Shown here: in pieces, positions 27,901 to 38,600 of the stretch
How the letters are laid out: each line of letters begins with the position of its first letter
Numbering within the stretch: position 1 is the stretch's first letter
Assembly: GCA_013397865.1 (NCBI GenBank)
Contig: VZTI01001727.1
Coordinates: 124,001 to 188,000 of the forward strand
DNA: 64,000 nt
From: Struthidea cinerea
Taxonomy: Eukaryota > Chordata > Aves > Passeriformes > Corcoracidae
Reading direction: 5' to 3'
Notes under the pieces: generated by a model
What the model was told of the DNA's origin: nothing
The model's database searches: none
What the model saw: only the letters and a program-made list of their open reading frames with translations
Translations under genes and position numbers: made by a program

Positions 27901-30900
27901 GTAAAAGAACCTCACAAGAATGAGGAAAATAATTTTCCCTCTGGTTAAACCAACTCCTGTACTACTTTGTTATCAAACAATTGACCAAGTCATGGATAAT
28001 TTTCAGTGTGATGTTGCTGATGGAAATAGTTTCACTTCTTAAGAAAAAAAGTTTACTCTGAAATTTTGTGGTAGAGTAGTGTCCTACTCCAGCCCCCACG
28101 CAGCCTAGCAATGGAAATCAGGCTGTGACTGCTTCCCTTGTCTCCTGTGTCCCTGCAGACATGTGGCACTGCTCCGGGAGCCTCCTGCGCCGAGTCCGAG
28201 TGCGGGGGTTTGAACTGTCGAACGGATGAAGGAAAGAAGAAGTGTGGAGGCCCCGGCTGCGATGGGCTGGTGACCGTAGCTCACAACGCCTGGCAGAAGG
28301 CTATGGATTTTGACAGAGACATCCTCAGTGCATTAGCAGAAGTTGAGCAACTCTCCAGAATGGTAATATGCCAAATCAATTGTTAAGATAGTAAAAAAGG
28401 AAAAAAAAAAAAAATCTTTCTGTTGTAACACAGACACTAATTGACAAAGTATGTGCTGGTTTTCTGCAGAAAATACTTCTTTTGAGTTGTGTAACTTCAT
28501 CGTGCTTGTAAATATCCTCAGAAAGGGAGCTTGCTAAAGTGAAGCTTCATGGATAGCTAAACATCAGCCTGAGTTGTTTAAACTAGCACTGGTGGTATGG
28601 ATCAGGGCCAGCTTCCAAGTGTTCTGTGAGTTTTATGAGAAAAAGCATTCCATGTTACTATTACTTCTGACTCCAGATGAATTGTTTTAAAACAAGCCCT
28701 AAAGCATAAGAAGATAAGCAAGCAAGCCTTCCATTTTCCTCTCTTTAGGTTTCTGAGGCAAAACAGAGAGCAGATGAAGCAAAACAAAATGCACAAGCAG
28801 TTTTGCTCAAAACCAATGCTACAAAAGAACAAGTGGACAGAAGCAATGAAGATCTGAGAAATCTTATTAAACAGATTAGAGATTTCCTAATGCGTAAGAA
28901 CCTTACATTTTAATTGTATTTTAATTCTGGGTTTGTAAAAACTAGCTTTACATCTGCATTATCTTCCAAGGGTTAGTGCAGTAGTTGTCATCCTTCCCCC
29001 CACCTCCCCCAGACGGACAGTGTGTATGATGAAATCTGGAAACATGAGGAAAACTAAGATAAAACCAAGATAATAAGAAAGTGAGAGCAAACTGTGACAT
29101 GTTCTTGTGTGCGTTTCAGCTGGGGCTGTTGTACTGCTGTACTTGGCCAAGTATGTCTGTAAGTTCTGGCTAGAAAGACAAAGTAGTATTAAAGGGGAAG
29201 GAAGTCAGAAACTGTAAGTTTCTCTCTGTAAGAAAGCAGGTAAAGGTTAAATAAGAGCCTTGTTTGCCAGCGGCCCATTCCGTGCCTGTTTGCTCAGGGC
29301 TGACTCTGCTGGGAGCACAAATGCATCTACATGCAGCTGTTGGTTTTGTTTCCTGTGGGCTTGGGGCCCCCAGGTGTGGTGCAGCTGAGCACCAACATCT
29401 TCAAATGGCTTCCAAGAGAGCTATGCCAGCAGGGCCTATACACCTGCTGGGCCTCTCCTGAGAGGGGAGTCTCGCCTTGGGAAGTAATTTTAACACCTTG
29501 ATTTTCCATAAATCTGGGGGAGGAAGTTTTCCATGATTTTCCTTCTTAAGCAAGCAGCTGAACAAGAATTTGAGGGCTGAGATGTGACAGAAAGAAGCTT
29601 TTACTCACAATCTTTGTCCTTTGTGTCCATCTGCTAGAAGACAGTGCTGACCTGGATAGCATCGAGGCAGTGGCTAATGAAGTGCTGAACATGGAGATGC
29701 CAAGCACTCCCCAGCAGCTGCAAGCCCTGACAGAAGACATCCGTGAGCGTGTAGAAAGCCTTTCTGATGTTGAGGTCATTCTGCAGCAGAGCGCTGGAGA
29801 CATTGCCAGAGCAGAAATGCTACTGGAGGAAGCTAAAAAAGCGAGGTATGCAGCCCTGTTCATCTCATTGTATCAGAAAATGCAGTTTAACTTTCCCTGA
29901 TGTAAATTCTCATTCCTTCAGTAAGGGGCAAAACCAGCCCGGTGCAGCATATGTTTTTTCCAGTTCCAAAGTAGGAGCATTTTTAGCATTAACAGAGTCT
30001 TGCTCCACAGCAAAGGTGCGACAGATGTTAAAGTCACCGCAGACATGGTGAAAGCAGCACTGGAAGAAGCTGAAAAAGCTCAAAATGCAGCTGAAAAAGC
30101 CATCAAACAAGCTGATGAAGACATTAAAGGAACTCAAGACCTGCTGACTTCAGTGAGTTCTTTATGAGTATTTAAGATAATAGAAACAGCACCAAGTCTG
30201 GTGCTTAGAAACAGATGTAAGCCTGTCTAGGGAAAGCTGTTGGGTACTGCAAAGCAAAGACTGCAGTTAAAATGCATCTAAACCATTCCTGCCTTCAACT
30301 TTTGAGTGAGTGTGACAGATGCTAGGGGACTATTTGCTCATGAACAAGCCCAGCTAGACAACAGCAAAAAAAACCACCAAAAGGCTTTTCTCGCCCCATA
30401 TCCTGCACCAGCCAAGTTAAATGAGCAGGACTGTAGCCCTCTAACAGAGCAGGTCTGACAAGACCCCTGGCAAGCCACACCTGTCAGCCACACAGGTTGT
30501 GTATTGGTATGCTCAGTGTCATCCACCACGGCAGCACCAGACTAAACTAAACAAAATGCTGGATTGAAATGCCAACTGCTGTAATCTTGTCAGATAAAGT
30601 ATTTTCAGATTTCATCTCAAAGTCCTCATGAGACCAGAGTGCTATCTATACTTACAAAGCTTGGCCAGTTTAGAAGCTTCACAAGTCCGTTATCACATGA
30701 TGGAGTCAAATGTCTGAAGTTTTGTCAGTGGATTAGTCAACTCTTGCTTGTATAATGCAATCAAATACTTTTAAACCATATTCCTTAACACTTTTGCAGC
30801 CCCATATGTACCATTCTCAAGCAGCGAGCTTTTTCACCCTGACTGCAATGGGCCATTTTTAGCAAAACTAAAACACTGTTTTTAACTCAGATCTATGGAC

Positions 30901-33669
30901 ACAAACTTGTTAGTTGAGCAGGGTTTATGGAGAAAGTTTAGTATTATATCCAGTGTCTTTTGAAAGTCTAACTCTCATCCTTCTTTCTCTTAGATTGAAT
31001 CTGAAAATGCAGCATCTGCAGAAACGCTGAACAACGCTACCTTACGTCTGTTTGAGCTAGAGAAGAGTGTTGAAGACCTTAGGCAAAAGGCTGCTACAAA
31101 TTCAGAGAATGTGGGAAATATAGAAGACAAAATTACTAGTGCAAAACAAAATGCTGAAGAAGTTAAGAAGGTGAGACGCTCAGGAACAATCCTAAGAAAA
31201 AGCCAGCATAACTCCCCCAGGTTTGGCTGAAGGGACATCAGTGAATACATGTGATCCATCACATTTATTGTTCATATTCTGGGGGTAAAAAATACTCTAA
31301 CATTTATGCTCTTACCAAAGATACCTGCTTTTTTCTGTGGTATCAGACCCTGAGAGAGAGAGATGCATTGAGAAGTTTTCAGGTTCTGAAATAGCTGCGG
31401 GAAACCCATCACACTGTCAGCCTTTCGTAGATAGGCTTCTGTTCCTCAGCTTTACTATCTGTCATAGGAGAACTGGTAAATTTTTATATGATTTTATTTA
31501 TGATTCTATGACAATGATAGGTTCAGGACAAACAAACCAGAATTTGGCATATACAGAATCATGCAACAGGAAAAATAATTGCCTTAACATAAAACTGAAG
31601 TAATTGCTAAATATCAGAGGCAAGATTTTCTCTGTGAACATATTGCATTGCTCCCAATGTTTGCTACACACTTTTGTAATAGCAAAAGAATGTTCATTAA
31701 CGAAACAATTGACCAATCTGCCAAAGGAAGTTTCATTGCTTCCATCTCTTGTCTGTAGTTAGCCCACCAATCTCCAGAGAGCCATCTTCTAACAGGAGAG
31801 CTGCATTATCCATCAACTCAACAGTGTCCAAACACTAAGTAGTATTTCAGGTGCTGTCAAGTAACCACAAGAGAATTCCAGTGCTGCTGTGGTTTGTTAT
31901 CTTGCTTAATGGTTGAATTTAGTTGGGCTATAGGACTTCTTAATCTTAACCCCACAACAAAAAGCACAGTTGAGAAACCAACCTCACAACTTCTCCAGCA
32001 CCTTCACCAACAGTAACTGGGCAGCTAGTTCAGTTGTTGTTACTGAAAGGGCAGCAAGGGTATTCCTCCTCAGATGCAACCACTCAGCCAGGAGCAGTGC
32101 TATGTGTAGCTTTCCAGCTGTACTAGGGGCCATGGCTTCCATTAGTTACAGAACCCTGTAACTGAATCCCATAAATCTCTGCCAAGTGCCAATATTGAAG
32201 CTGTAAAACAGCCACAGATCTGCAAAAGAGCAACTGCTGAGTCTTCACCCCCGCTCTTAGTCTTGGACAGGAAGTAGGAAATACCCTGACACTGTTTCTG
32301 CTTTTGTTAACTGAGCTCCCAGTGGAGTCTCCTTGCACCCGGATCAGTAAAGAACAGAGGGAGGAAATGCCAACTCCCCCTATATTGGCTTCGCACGAGC
32401 TCCATCTTGTGCTTGAATTTGGAACAGGTCCTCAACAACGAGCTGAGCGGCAAGTACAGAACCGTGGAAGAGCTCATTGCCAAGAAGACAGAGGAGTCGG
32501 CTGAGGCCAGGAGGAAAGCAGGCGTGCTGCAAGATGAAGCTAAAGCCTTGTTGGCTCAAGCAAACAGCAAACTCCAGCTGCTCAAAGGTAAGGCTGTTCT
32601 GAGAAGGTAATTTGGCACCTTAGAACATGAAGCAATTTCACACTGTTAAACCAGCTATTCATCAGCAGAAGGGGAAAAGAAAAGGTACTTACTTGTTATT
32701 GAGGCTTGATCTGCTTTTCTTATTCTTACGGACACAATACAGTCTTTTGAATCAAAGACTTCTATAAAATAAGCTGAAACTTACAGGTGAGACACAAACT
32801 TCTGGCATGGCACCTCTCACTGTTCCCAGAACCACCACAGGGAAGGAACAAAAACTACTCTGCTTAGGATGAGGACTCATCTGTTCCAGCAAGACCCCCA
32901 TCTTCAAACAGTACTGCCCCCACCCCACCCTGGAAAGCTGTTAAAACAAAAGCTAATCAGGACACAGGAGTTCCAGTTAACAGATTAATTTAACATTTAC
33001 CGTTGACAATTAAAGTTGATTGAACCAGGAAGAGGCAATCTGCCCCTTGCTGCCAGGGTCAGAACTCAGTTTTCCTTCTGGTTTTGCCAGGCCAGGAACT
33101 CATTCTTCCCCTCTTTGCTACTCCTGCACAGTTACAGTGACTTGCTGAATGGTCTTAATCATCATAAGCCAAAACACTTCTCCGTTCTGTAAAAGCCACC
33201 ATAGAGCAAAGAATGACAATTATTTTAATGCTCAAAGTATACTTTTGGATTTCCACCTTTGGAAAATAACTTCCTTGCTCCTTTACATCCCTATGTTAAC
33301 AAAACAAAAAGGTGCCATTCCAGCCTTTGGGGTTTTTGTGGAATTTTTGTTTGGTTTTTTGCCATTTGTTTGTTTTGTTTGGGGTTTTGGGGGGTTTTTT
33401 TGGTCCCAATCAGATTATCTTCCACAAAAAAAATAAATTTGAATAGTAGTTTATCCATAACTATAATGATTGACATTTCACTGCATTAAAACACCATGAA
33501 TTAAGCTGGTTTTCCCCTTCCTTTGCTTACAGATTTGGAAAATACATATGAAAACAATCAAAAAGTTCTGGAAGACAAAGCCAAGCAGTTGGTGGAGCTG
33601 GAAGAGACAGTTCGCTCCCTCTTACAGACGATCAGCCAGAAGGTTGCTGTTTATAGCACCTGCTTATGA
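134..33669 (+). CDS. LAMB1: Laminin subunit beta-1, 3' 27 coding exons (5' partial)
   Basis: Encodes the beta-1 chain of secreted basement-membrane laminins, which forms a coiled-coil trimer with an alpha and a gamma chain. Exons: 134-336, 1598-1718, 1887-2075, 2339-2518, 2932-3044, 3871-3950, 6463-6598, 8673-8831, 9547-9674, 10128-10251, 10792-10996, 11156-11299, 11396-11627, 12148-12311, 12769-12993, 13825-14042, 14150-14246, 23107-23476, 25134-25318, 26490-26731, 28159-28362, 28749-28893, 29638-29845, 30011-30152, 30994-31170, 32428-32587, 33533-33669. The frame stays open across all 26 junctions and gives about 1,561 residues ending STCL-stop. The human chain is 1,786 residues, so about 225 N-terminal residues (signal peptide and most of the LN domain) lie before the window. 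Domain order is LN end, LE1-5, L4, LE6-13, coiled coil II, beta-knob, coiled coil I. This order and the YIGSR motif identify beta-1 rather than beta-2 or beta-3. The exon set would be 8-34 by human numbering if intron positions are conserved (inference). Confidence 0.97.
337..1597 (+). other. LAMB1 intron (LE1), no element recognised
   Basis: GT-AG intron with donor gtaaat at 337. The acceptor is preceded by a long T-rich tract (about 1529-1590). No repeat, RNA gene or coding segment was recognised inside. Bases 1-133 before the first exon are the end of another LAMB1 intron and contain a 14-bp perfect palindrome, GGAAGCATGCTTCC, at 17-30. Confidence 0.75.
3045..3870 (+). other. LAMB1 GC-AG intron in LE4
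   Basis: The exon ends TGT CTG at 3044 and the intron starts gcaagt, a GC donor whose remaining bases match the U1 consensus. The acceptor tgtcctgcag ends at 3870, and the frame resumes CCT GAG CAC TGG, matching the family's C-L-P-E-H-W. No GT donor nearby keeps this frame. Nothing else was recognised inside. Confidence 0.88.
3951..10127 (+). other. LAMB1 introns 3951-6462, 6599-8672, 8832-9546, 9675-10127
   Basis: Four GT-AG introns around the L4 exons. The 2.5-kb and 2.1-kb introns contain several chance open frames (for example 4315-4950) without family resemblance. A 15-base A run is at 9707-9721, just after the donor of the exon ending 9674. No transposable element or RNA gene was recognised. 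Confidence 0.7.
6463..10996 (+). CDS. LAMB1: LAMB1 exons: LE5 end and laminin IV (L4) domain
   Basis: Five exons (6463-6598, 8673-8831, 9547-9674, 10128-10251, 10792-10996). The first finishes LE5 (SESGQCECRPHMFGRQC). The L4 module then begins and interrupts the LE array: EPGYYF, YIYEAEEANLGP, GFVRVPEGAYLEF, IPYSMEYDVLIRYEPQ, DDDNQVVSLSPGSR, the RYVVLPRPVCFEKG segment (human RYVVLPR adhesion peptide, identical here, split by the intron at 9675-10127), and SALLHETA. The last exon uses donor GT at 10997 and leaves one base (T), which joins CA of the next exon to make Ser. A stronger-looking donor at 11001 would put a stop in the next exon, so it was not chosen. L4 modules are globular and contribute to the short-arm structure. 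Confidence 0.94.
10580..10708. repeat. Two inverted repeats (hairpins) in a LAMB1 intron
   Basis: Within the intron 10252-10791, arms TTTGTTGGAATAC (10604-10616) and GTATTCCAACAAA (10622-10634) are perfect complements around a 5-base loop. An outer pair AGAATTTGG (10580-10588) and CCAAATTCT (10661-10669) encloses them. A second hairpin, TTTCTAACC (10684-10692) and GGTTAGAAA (10700-10708), has a loop of seven A. The lower stem of the first structure is broken by a 15/26-base internal loop. Function is unknown. Confidence 0.85.
11156..23250 (+). CDS. LAMB1: LAMB1 exons: LE repeats 6-13, including the YIGSR site
   Basis: Exons 11156-11299 (LE6), 11396-11627 (LE7 and start of LE8), 12148-12311 (LE8/LE9), 12769-12993 (LE9/LE10), 13825-14042 (LE11 and start of LE12), 14150-14246 (LE12) and the first part of 23107-23476 (LE13, ending PDCVPCHQC). 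Each repeat has the eight-cysteine LE pattern. LE9 contains the laminin-receptor peptide YIGSR, intact, with its Gly codon split by the intron at 12312-12768. The nearby human PDSGR peptide reads PESGR here. Exon sizes and phases (mostly phase 1 boundaries falling before the first CxC of a repeat) fit an array grown by module duplication. Confidence 0.94.
11300..13824 (+). other. LAMB1 short introns among the LE exons
   Basis: GT-AG introns 11300-11395, 11628-12147, 12312-12768 and 12994-13824 (and 14043-14149 just beyond). They are GC-rich and short. Open frames seen on both strands here are shadows of the Cys-rich exons or chance. Nothing else was recognised. Confidence 0.75.
14247..23106 (+). 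other. Largest LAMB1 intron in the window (8.86 kb)
   Basis: It separates LE12 (exon ending 14246) from LE13 (exon starting 23107). The 5' third is GC-moderate and the middle (about 17.4-22.1 kb) is AT-rich. The only clear repeat is a (TA)n run at about 22128-22151. No CR1 copy, coding exon or RNA gene was recognised, which is notable given the CR1 density further right. Confidence 0.7.
22128..22151. repeat. (TA)n microsatellite
   Basis: About 12 uninterrupted TA dinucleotides in the large LAMB1 intron. Likely length-polymorphic. Confidence 0.95.
23107..26731 (+). CDS. LAMB1: LAMB1 exons: LE13 end and coiled-coil domain II
   Basis: Three exons (23107-23476, 25134-25318, 26490-26731). After LE13 the sequence changes to a Cys-free heptad-rich helix: CFALWDVIISELANRTQQFL, NTLEEKLTEIKTIIAQ, EPLKNIGNLFEEAE, then LTADVTVKIADIEENLSALA and DSITKYFQMSLEAEERVNAS, ending LAGKLQSLDLSEVAEK. 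In laminins this segment is domain II, which winds with the alpha and gamma chains to form the long arm. Two NxS/T sequons are visible (NRT and NST) and a third (NAS) follows. It is collinear with the human chain with scattered substitutions. Confidence 0.93.
23477..28158 (+). other. LAMB1 introns between coiled-coil domain II exons
   Basis: Introns 23477-25133, 25319-26489 and 26732-28158, all GT-AG (donors gtgagt, gtaagt, gtacac). The acceptors are cag ending at 25133 and 26489, and ctgcag ending at 28158. They contain only chance open frames, for example 26872-27414 and 25372-25749. No repeat family was recognised. Confidence 0.7.
28159..28362 (+). CDS. LAMB1: LAMB1 exon: beta-knob (domain alpha) and start of domain I
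   Basis: A single 68-codon exon carries the Cys-rich loop unique to beta chains: TCGTAPGASCAESECGG, NCRTDEG, KKCGGPGCDGLVTVAHNAW. It interrupts the coiled coil between domains II and I and has the six cysteines of the family. The exon then re-enters heptads (ILSALAEVEQLSRM). It begins and ends in phase 0. The polypyrimidine/AG acceptor ends at 28158 and the donor is gtaata at 28363. Confidence 0.95.
28363..33532 (+). other. LAMB1 introns between domain I exons
   Basis: Introns 28363-28748, 28894-29637, 29846-30010, 30153-30993, 31171-32427 and 32588-33532, all GT-AG. A 14-base A run is at 28401-28414. The last intron carries a G/T-rich block (33324-33410) that is annotated separately. Nothing else was recognised. 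Confidence 0.7.
28749..33669 (+). CDS. LAMB1: LAMB1 exons: coiled-coil domain I and C-terminus
   Basis: Six exons (28749-28893, 29638-29845, 30011-30152, 30994-31170, 32428-32587, 33533-33669). They encode Ala/Glu/Lys-rich heptads: VSEAKQRADEAKQNAQ, IEAVANEVLNMEMPSTPQQL, EDIRERVESLSDVEVILQ, VKVTADMVKAALEEAEKA, LIAKKTEESAEARRKAG and LLAQANSKLQLLKDLE. The chain ends QKVAVYSTCL followed by TGA at 33667-33669. The penultimate Cys is the family residue that forms the disulfide to the gamma-1 chain near the end of the long arm. The stretch at 32428-32490 (VLNNELSGKYRTVEE) differs more from human than its neighbours do. Confidence 0.95.
33324..33410 (+). repeat. G/T-rich low-complexity block (last LAMB1 intron)
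   Basis: A strand-asymmetric run of T3-7 and G2-6 tracts. It opens with cctttggggtttttg and closes with ggggggtttttttggtccc. Similar blocks lie at 40556-40602 (complement strand) and 52531-52575, with comparable edges. It could be a degenerate simple repeat or the end of an undescribed dispersed element. G4-forming potential is plausible on the G-rich strand. Confidence 0.7.
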
Positions 33670-33955
33670 ACAGGAGCAGGAAGTGCTTGTGTTCAGGATG
33701 GGTTTTACAAGTATTATACTAGTTCTTTTTGACATTACACTAAGACCTGATAAGGTGAACAGGTTTTATATTGACTTTTAAGTCACAGAACCAAAGACAA
33801 GTAATTTTTTGATGTTGAAAATAAACAGTACTTTTGTATCACTGTATGTACCTAGTATGACTCATTAAGCTCCTCCTTATTTTCAGTAGCTGCAATGGTA
33901 CATCAATTAATCCTTTAGCAAGTCTTGTTCTTAAACTGGTTAGAGATCTAATAAA
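33670..33955 (+). terminator. LAMB1: LAMB1 3' UTR with two candidate poly(A) signals
   Basis: After the stop at 33669 the first AATAAA is at 33820-33825. It is followed by a GU-rich stretch (acttttgtatcactgtatgt), the expected downstream element, which would give a 3' UTR of roughly 170-180 nt. A second AATAAA at 33950-33955 could serve as an alternative. The first is preferred on its downstream context. The cleavage position itself cannot be read. Confidence 0.7.
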
Positions 33956-34223
33956 ATCTTGGCTTGAACTATGTAATCTAAAGAAGGGTTCCTATTACTA
34001 TGAAATACAGGATGGTGACTCAGACCAAATTACCCGGGAATGAAGACATATCATCCATGTGGAGTTAGTTATGCCACAGTACTCAAAAAGGATTGTTTAC
34101 CCCCTGCATGATACCCATTTAGGCGTAAGACTAGTTTCATGTCACTGATTATGAGTAAAGTGAAAACAGAGGTCAGCACTGAAAGCGTGAATGCACCAAA
34201 TTTATATGATAAACCAAGCTTGG

Positions 34224-36965
34224 AATCATAAAATAAGCAGAGTTGGAAGGGGCCCACAAGGGTCATAGAGTCCAACTCCTGGCCCTGCACAGGACACCCG
34301 AAGAGTCACACCATGTGCCTGAGAGCATTGTCCAAACCCTTCCTGAACTCTTGTCAGGCTGGTGCTGTGACCGCTGCCCTGGGGAGCTGTTCCAGTGCCC
34401 AACCACCCTCTGGGTGAAGGACCTTTTCCTCATATCCAACGTAAACCTCCCCTGACACAGCTTCAGGCCATTCCCTCGGGTCCTGTCACTGGTCACCACA
34501 GAGAAGAGATCAATGTCCACCCCTCCTCATCCCTCACGAAGTTGTAATTGCAATGAGGTCTCCCCTCAGTCTCCTCTTCACACTGCACAGACCAAGTGAC
34601 CTCAGCCATTCAAACCACGGCACCGTTCCTCATACGGCTTCCCCTCAAGGCCCTTCACCATCTTTGTTGCCCTCCTTTGGACACTCTCTTAATAGCTTAA
34701 TGTCTTTCTTATGTTATGGTGCCCAAAACTGCCCCCAGGACTCAAGGTGAGGCCACCCCAGTGCAGAGCAGAGCGGGACAATCCCCTCCCTTGCCCAGCT
34801 GGCGATGCTGTGCCTGATGCCCCCAGGACATGCACTGCTGGCTCAGGTTCAGCTTCCCATCAACCAAGACCCCCCTGTCCCTTTCCACAGTGCTGCTTTC
34901 CAGCATCTCATTCCCCAGTCTGTCCACATAGGTGCAAAATCTGGCACTTTTCCTTGTTGAACTTCATCTGGTTGGTGCCTAGTTCTATAATTTGTCAAGG
35001 TCTCTCTGCAGGGCCTTTCTGCCTTTGAGAGAGTTGACAGCTCCCAGTTTTGTATCATCTCTGAACTGGCCCATTATCCCTTCCAGTTCTGCATCCAAGT
35101 CATTTATGATGATGTTAAAGAGCAGAGGGCTGAGAAGGGAGCCCTGTGGAACCCCACTAGTGACAGGTCCCCAGTCTGATGTCATCCCATTCACTGTAAC
35201 TCTTTGCACGCAACCCATGAGCCAGCTGCTCACCCATCACATGGTGTTTATCCAGCTGTGTGCTGGACATTTTGTCCAGAAGGATCTTGTAAGAGACAGT
35301 ATTGAAAGCATTACTGAATACAGAAAGATCACATCCACTGGCTGCTCTTGATGAGTTATGTGGGTTAGCTTGTCATAAAAGAAAATCAGGTTTGATAAGC
35401 AGGACTTTCCTCACATGAAGCCATGCTGGCTGTGACTGATGACTGCGTTGAATTTCAGGTGTTTTCAATACCTCTCAGAATAACCTCCGTAATTCTACCA
35501 GGCATTGAAGTGAGACTGACAGGCCTGTAGTTTTTAGAGTCCTTCTTGCCCTTCTTGAAAATCAGGGACAACGTTCACCAGCTTCCAGGCAGCTGGGACC
35601 TCTCCAGATTCCCAAGATTGCTCAAAAAAAAATCAAGAGAGGTTTTGTGATGACATCAGCAGCTCTTTGAGGATTCTTGGGTGTACCCCTTCAGGTCCCA
35701 TAGATTTGGAGGGATGCAGCTGGAGCAGCAGATCCTGCACAATTCAGGGTCAACTGGGAGTTAGTCATTCTCATAGTCATGGTCCTCCACCTCAGGCCAC
35801 TGAGACCCCCTTGGTCCATCACTTGTACTGAAGACAGAGGCAAAGATCGTGTAAACACCTCTGCCTTGTCCCTGACCCTGTCTGTGAGGTGACCACCCTC
35901 ATCCTGTAACGGGACAATGTTATTTTTCCACTGCCTCTTGCCATTAATATATTTGGAAAAACTCTTTTTATTGTCCCCCTCAGTTCTGGCAACTTCAACT
36001 GAGCTTTGGCCACGTTAATTTTGTCCCTACAGTGGCCAGCAGCATCTTGGTATTCTTCCCATCACCTGACCATACTTCCACTGGGCATACACCTTCCTTT
36101 TTCATCTTGTTTCCAAGAGAAAATTCCTGTTCAGCCATGCCTTTTGCCTCACCTGCTTAACTTCCAACACTTGGGAATTGCCTGTTCCTGTGCCCTTAGG
36201 AGGTGATGTTTAAAAAGTGACCAGCACCTGAGAAAGCATTTTCCCAGGGGACCTTACTCACTAATTCCCTGAGCAGCTTGAAGTTCTGCTCTCCCCCTGT
36301 CCAGAGCTGAGTTTTTACTGGCACTTTTCCTCCTGTCACCGGGGATTTTAAACTCAATCCCTTCATGGTTGCTGTGGCCAAGGTGGCCACCACTCTCGAC
36401 TTTGCTCATGAGATCCACTCTGTTGACAAGCAGTAGGTAAAGGAGGGCATTTTTCCAAGTCAGCTCCCTTAGAACCTGTTCCATAAAGTTGTCATCCAGG
36501 TTTTTAGGAATTTTCTGGCCCAGGTGTGATACTCCCAGTTAATTTCTGGCAAGTTAAAGTTCGCCCATAAGGTCAAAGGCAGTTGATTTGGAAGCATCCC
36601 TTAGTTCCTCAAAGAATAATTCGTCCACATCATCATCCTGGCTGGGAAGTCTATGGCAGACTCCCACAATGACATCTGCATTATTTGTTTGCCCCTTGAG
36701 TCTTACCCTGTCTCTTAATGGTGCCATTGCCAGCATTCTAACCCTTCTATCACATACAGTGCCACCCCTCTGCCTCTTCTGCCCTGCCTATCCCTGCTGA
36801 AGAGCCTGTCACCATCCAACAGGCATGCCAGTCACAGGACTTATCCCACCTGGTTTCACTTATACCAGTGATGACAAATCCATGGGACTGGGACAAAGCC
36901 TCAAGCTCCTCTGGTTCGTTCCTCATGCTGCATGCATTAGTGTAGAAACATTTCAGGAAGATTAG
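34224..36965 (-). mobile_element. CR1 LINE, about 2.7 kb, minus strand, pol decayed
   Basis: This is a chicken-repeat-1 non-LTR retrotransposon read on the minus strand. Its 3' end lies at about 34224 (tcataaaataagcagagttggaagggg, the complement of the CR1 tail). Its inner end near 36965 encodes the start of the endonuclease domain (LKCFYTNACSMRN). Further endonuclease sequence is at 36554-36736 (VGVCHRLPSQDDDVDELFFE), and reverse transcriptase at 34985-35233 (VPQGSLLSPLLFNIIINDL, then FRDDTKLGA where the catalytic motif normally reads Y/FADD). Stops and frameshifts break the pol reading frame, so it is not active. It lies between the 3' ends of LAMB1 and DLD. Confidence 0.93.
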
Positions 36966-38600
36966 GCCTTTCTGGGAAAGGAACTACAAACATTCACAGG
37001 GCATGTCATGTGCATCAGGTAAGGAGCTGTACACAGACAACTTTAACTAAACAGCCTGTACGTACACAGATAACGTGCAAGAGTAGCATCCAGCTCACCG
37101 TAACTTCAGCTCAAAGTTATCTGTATTACAGTGCACATTCAGAGAGCTGTACAGCCTGGCACAAACTGATTTGCAATTACAAACATTCATCAGCTACACA
37201 AGTCAGCACCCAAAACTGCAACATGTGTTTGTACATCCTAACTGCTAGCTCTGACCCCAGGATTCTGTGTATGTTCTTTGACTGACACCTTATCTAACCT
37301 TGACTAATATCACCAAAATCAGGACAACTAAGGCAGGATACAGCACCACCTAAGCAAACTGAAGGGCACTATGGTTAAATTAATAATTACCCCTACATTC
37401 CAAAGGTTACAAACACCACAACAAAAAAGTCCACGGAAGGAACTGATCATCACAGCAGCATCATGCACCATTCATTGCCAGTACACTCAGCAGCTGTTAA
37501 AAAGTGTGCCAACTTGGCAGCACTCAGCCAAACTGCTGTGAGACCATTGACAGGTGGCTCAGCAGCTCATCTTACTTTTACACACACTCTTTTGTACACT
37601 TCACTAGAATGGGTATGACAGTGAGAGAAGTAACAAAAACAATTTTAAGGCCTTGATTTTTATTTTTAAGTGTCTGGAAAACTATAGTCTCCAGTACAGC
37701 CTTAGTAGTATTATTGATTATAAGTTTCCCTGGCTTTTCAAACTTCATTTAACATAAACAAAATGAGATACAAGAATTTGTAACTGATAAACCTCAAGAA
37801 TAAATTGTGGTAAGACTGCTACAAGTATTCCCAAGGTGGAGGGAGCGGACACAAAGCAGTTTCTGCAAAAGCAAGGCTTCTGGGAAGAACTTGCAAATCA
37901 CATGATTAGCACTTAACATTTACCTGTGTTAAGCTAGAAGCGATTCTGAAACGCCAAGATCTATTGGAAGAATCGAGCTCTTCCACCCTGTTGCCTCACC
38001 TTTGCTTTCCCTTCAACAGCTTCCTACTAACACCTGAAAGCAGGCCCACATTAATTCACTAACCCAGCATATCCATGAATCAGATGGTGATAAGCTTAAT
38101 GAGGTGTCGTGGTTTAACCCCATCTACATTTAAAGTAGGAGTTAAGAAAATAAACCACAATGAAGGAGAGTAGCCCTGGTGTTTTGCTGATTAACTGTTA
38201 CGGTAATGCTGGCATACATCTCCATCACTCACTATAGATAATGGATCAATACTTGAATAAGAAGCTATAAAGTACAAAGATATAACCATCTTGTCTATAC
38301 CCAAAACCAAGTGGCTGTTGCACCATTTTCTGAATGTGCTCTTCTCATTCCACTGGCATAATGAAAAAGGCCATGCACAATACCAGCAGATATTAAGGTT
38401 TTCTTCAAGGCAGAAGAGCCTGGCAAAAAAAGAAGAAATGTCACCTTGGAAAGGAAGTTAAAATGAACTACTGGAACTGGGCATGGTCCATATACATGTT
38501 AAGGATCTTCCAAAGATGCCATCTGTTTGTGAGTTTCCTCACGTATTCAACAACCTAGACACTGAAACAATCCAATCAGCAAACAAAATCCAAGAAGACC
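36966..38600. other. Intergenic, LAMB1-DLD
   Basis: AT-rich DNA between the CR1 copy and the probable DLD poly(A) site. No gene, RNA or repeat family was recognised. The short stretch 33956-34223 on the other side of the CR1 copy is likewise featureless. Confidence 0.6.

Noticed and set aside
34985..35233. Reverse-transcriptase-like open frame as a host gene
   Set aside because: It is part of the decayed CR1 copy. Upstream and downstream pol segments are in other frames.
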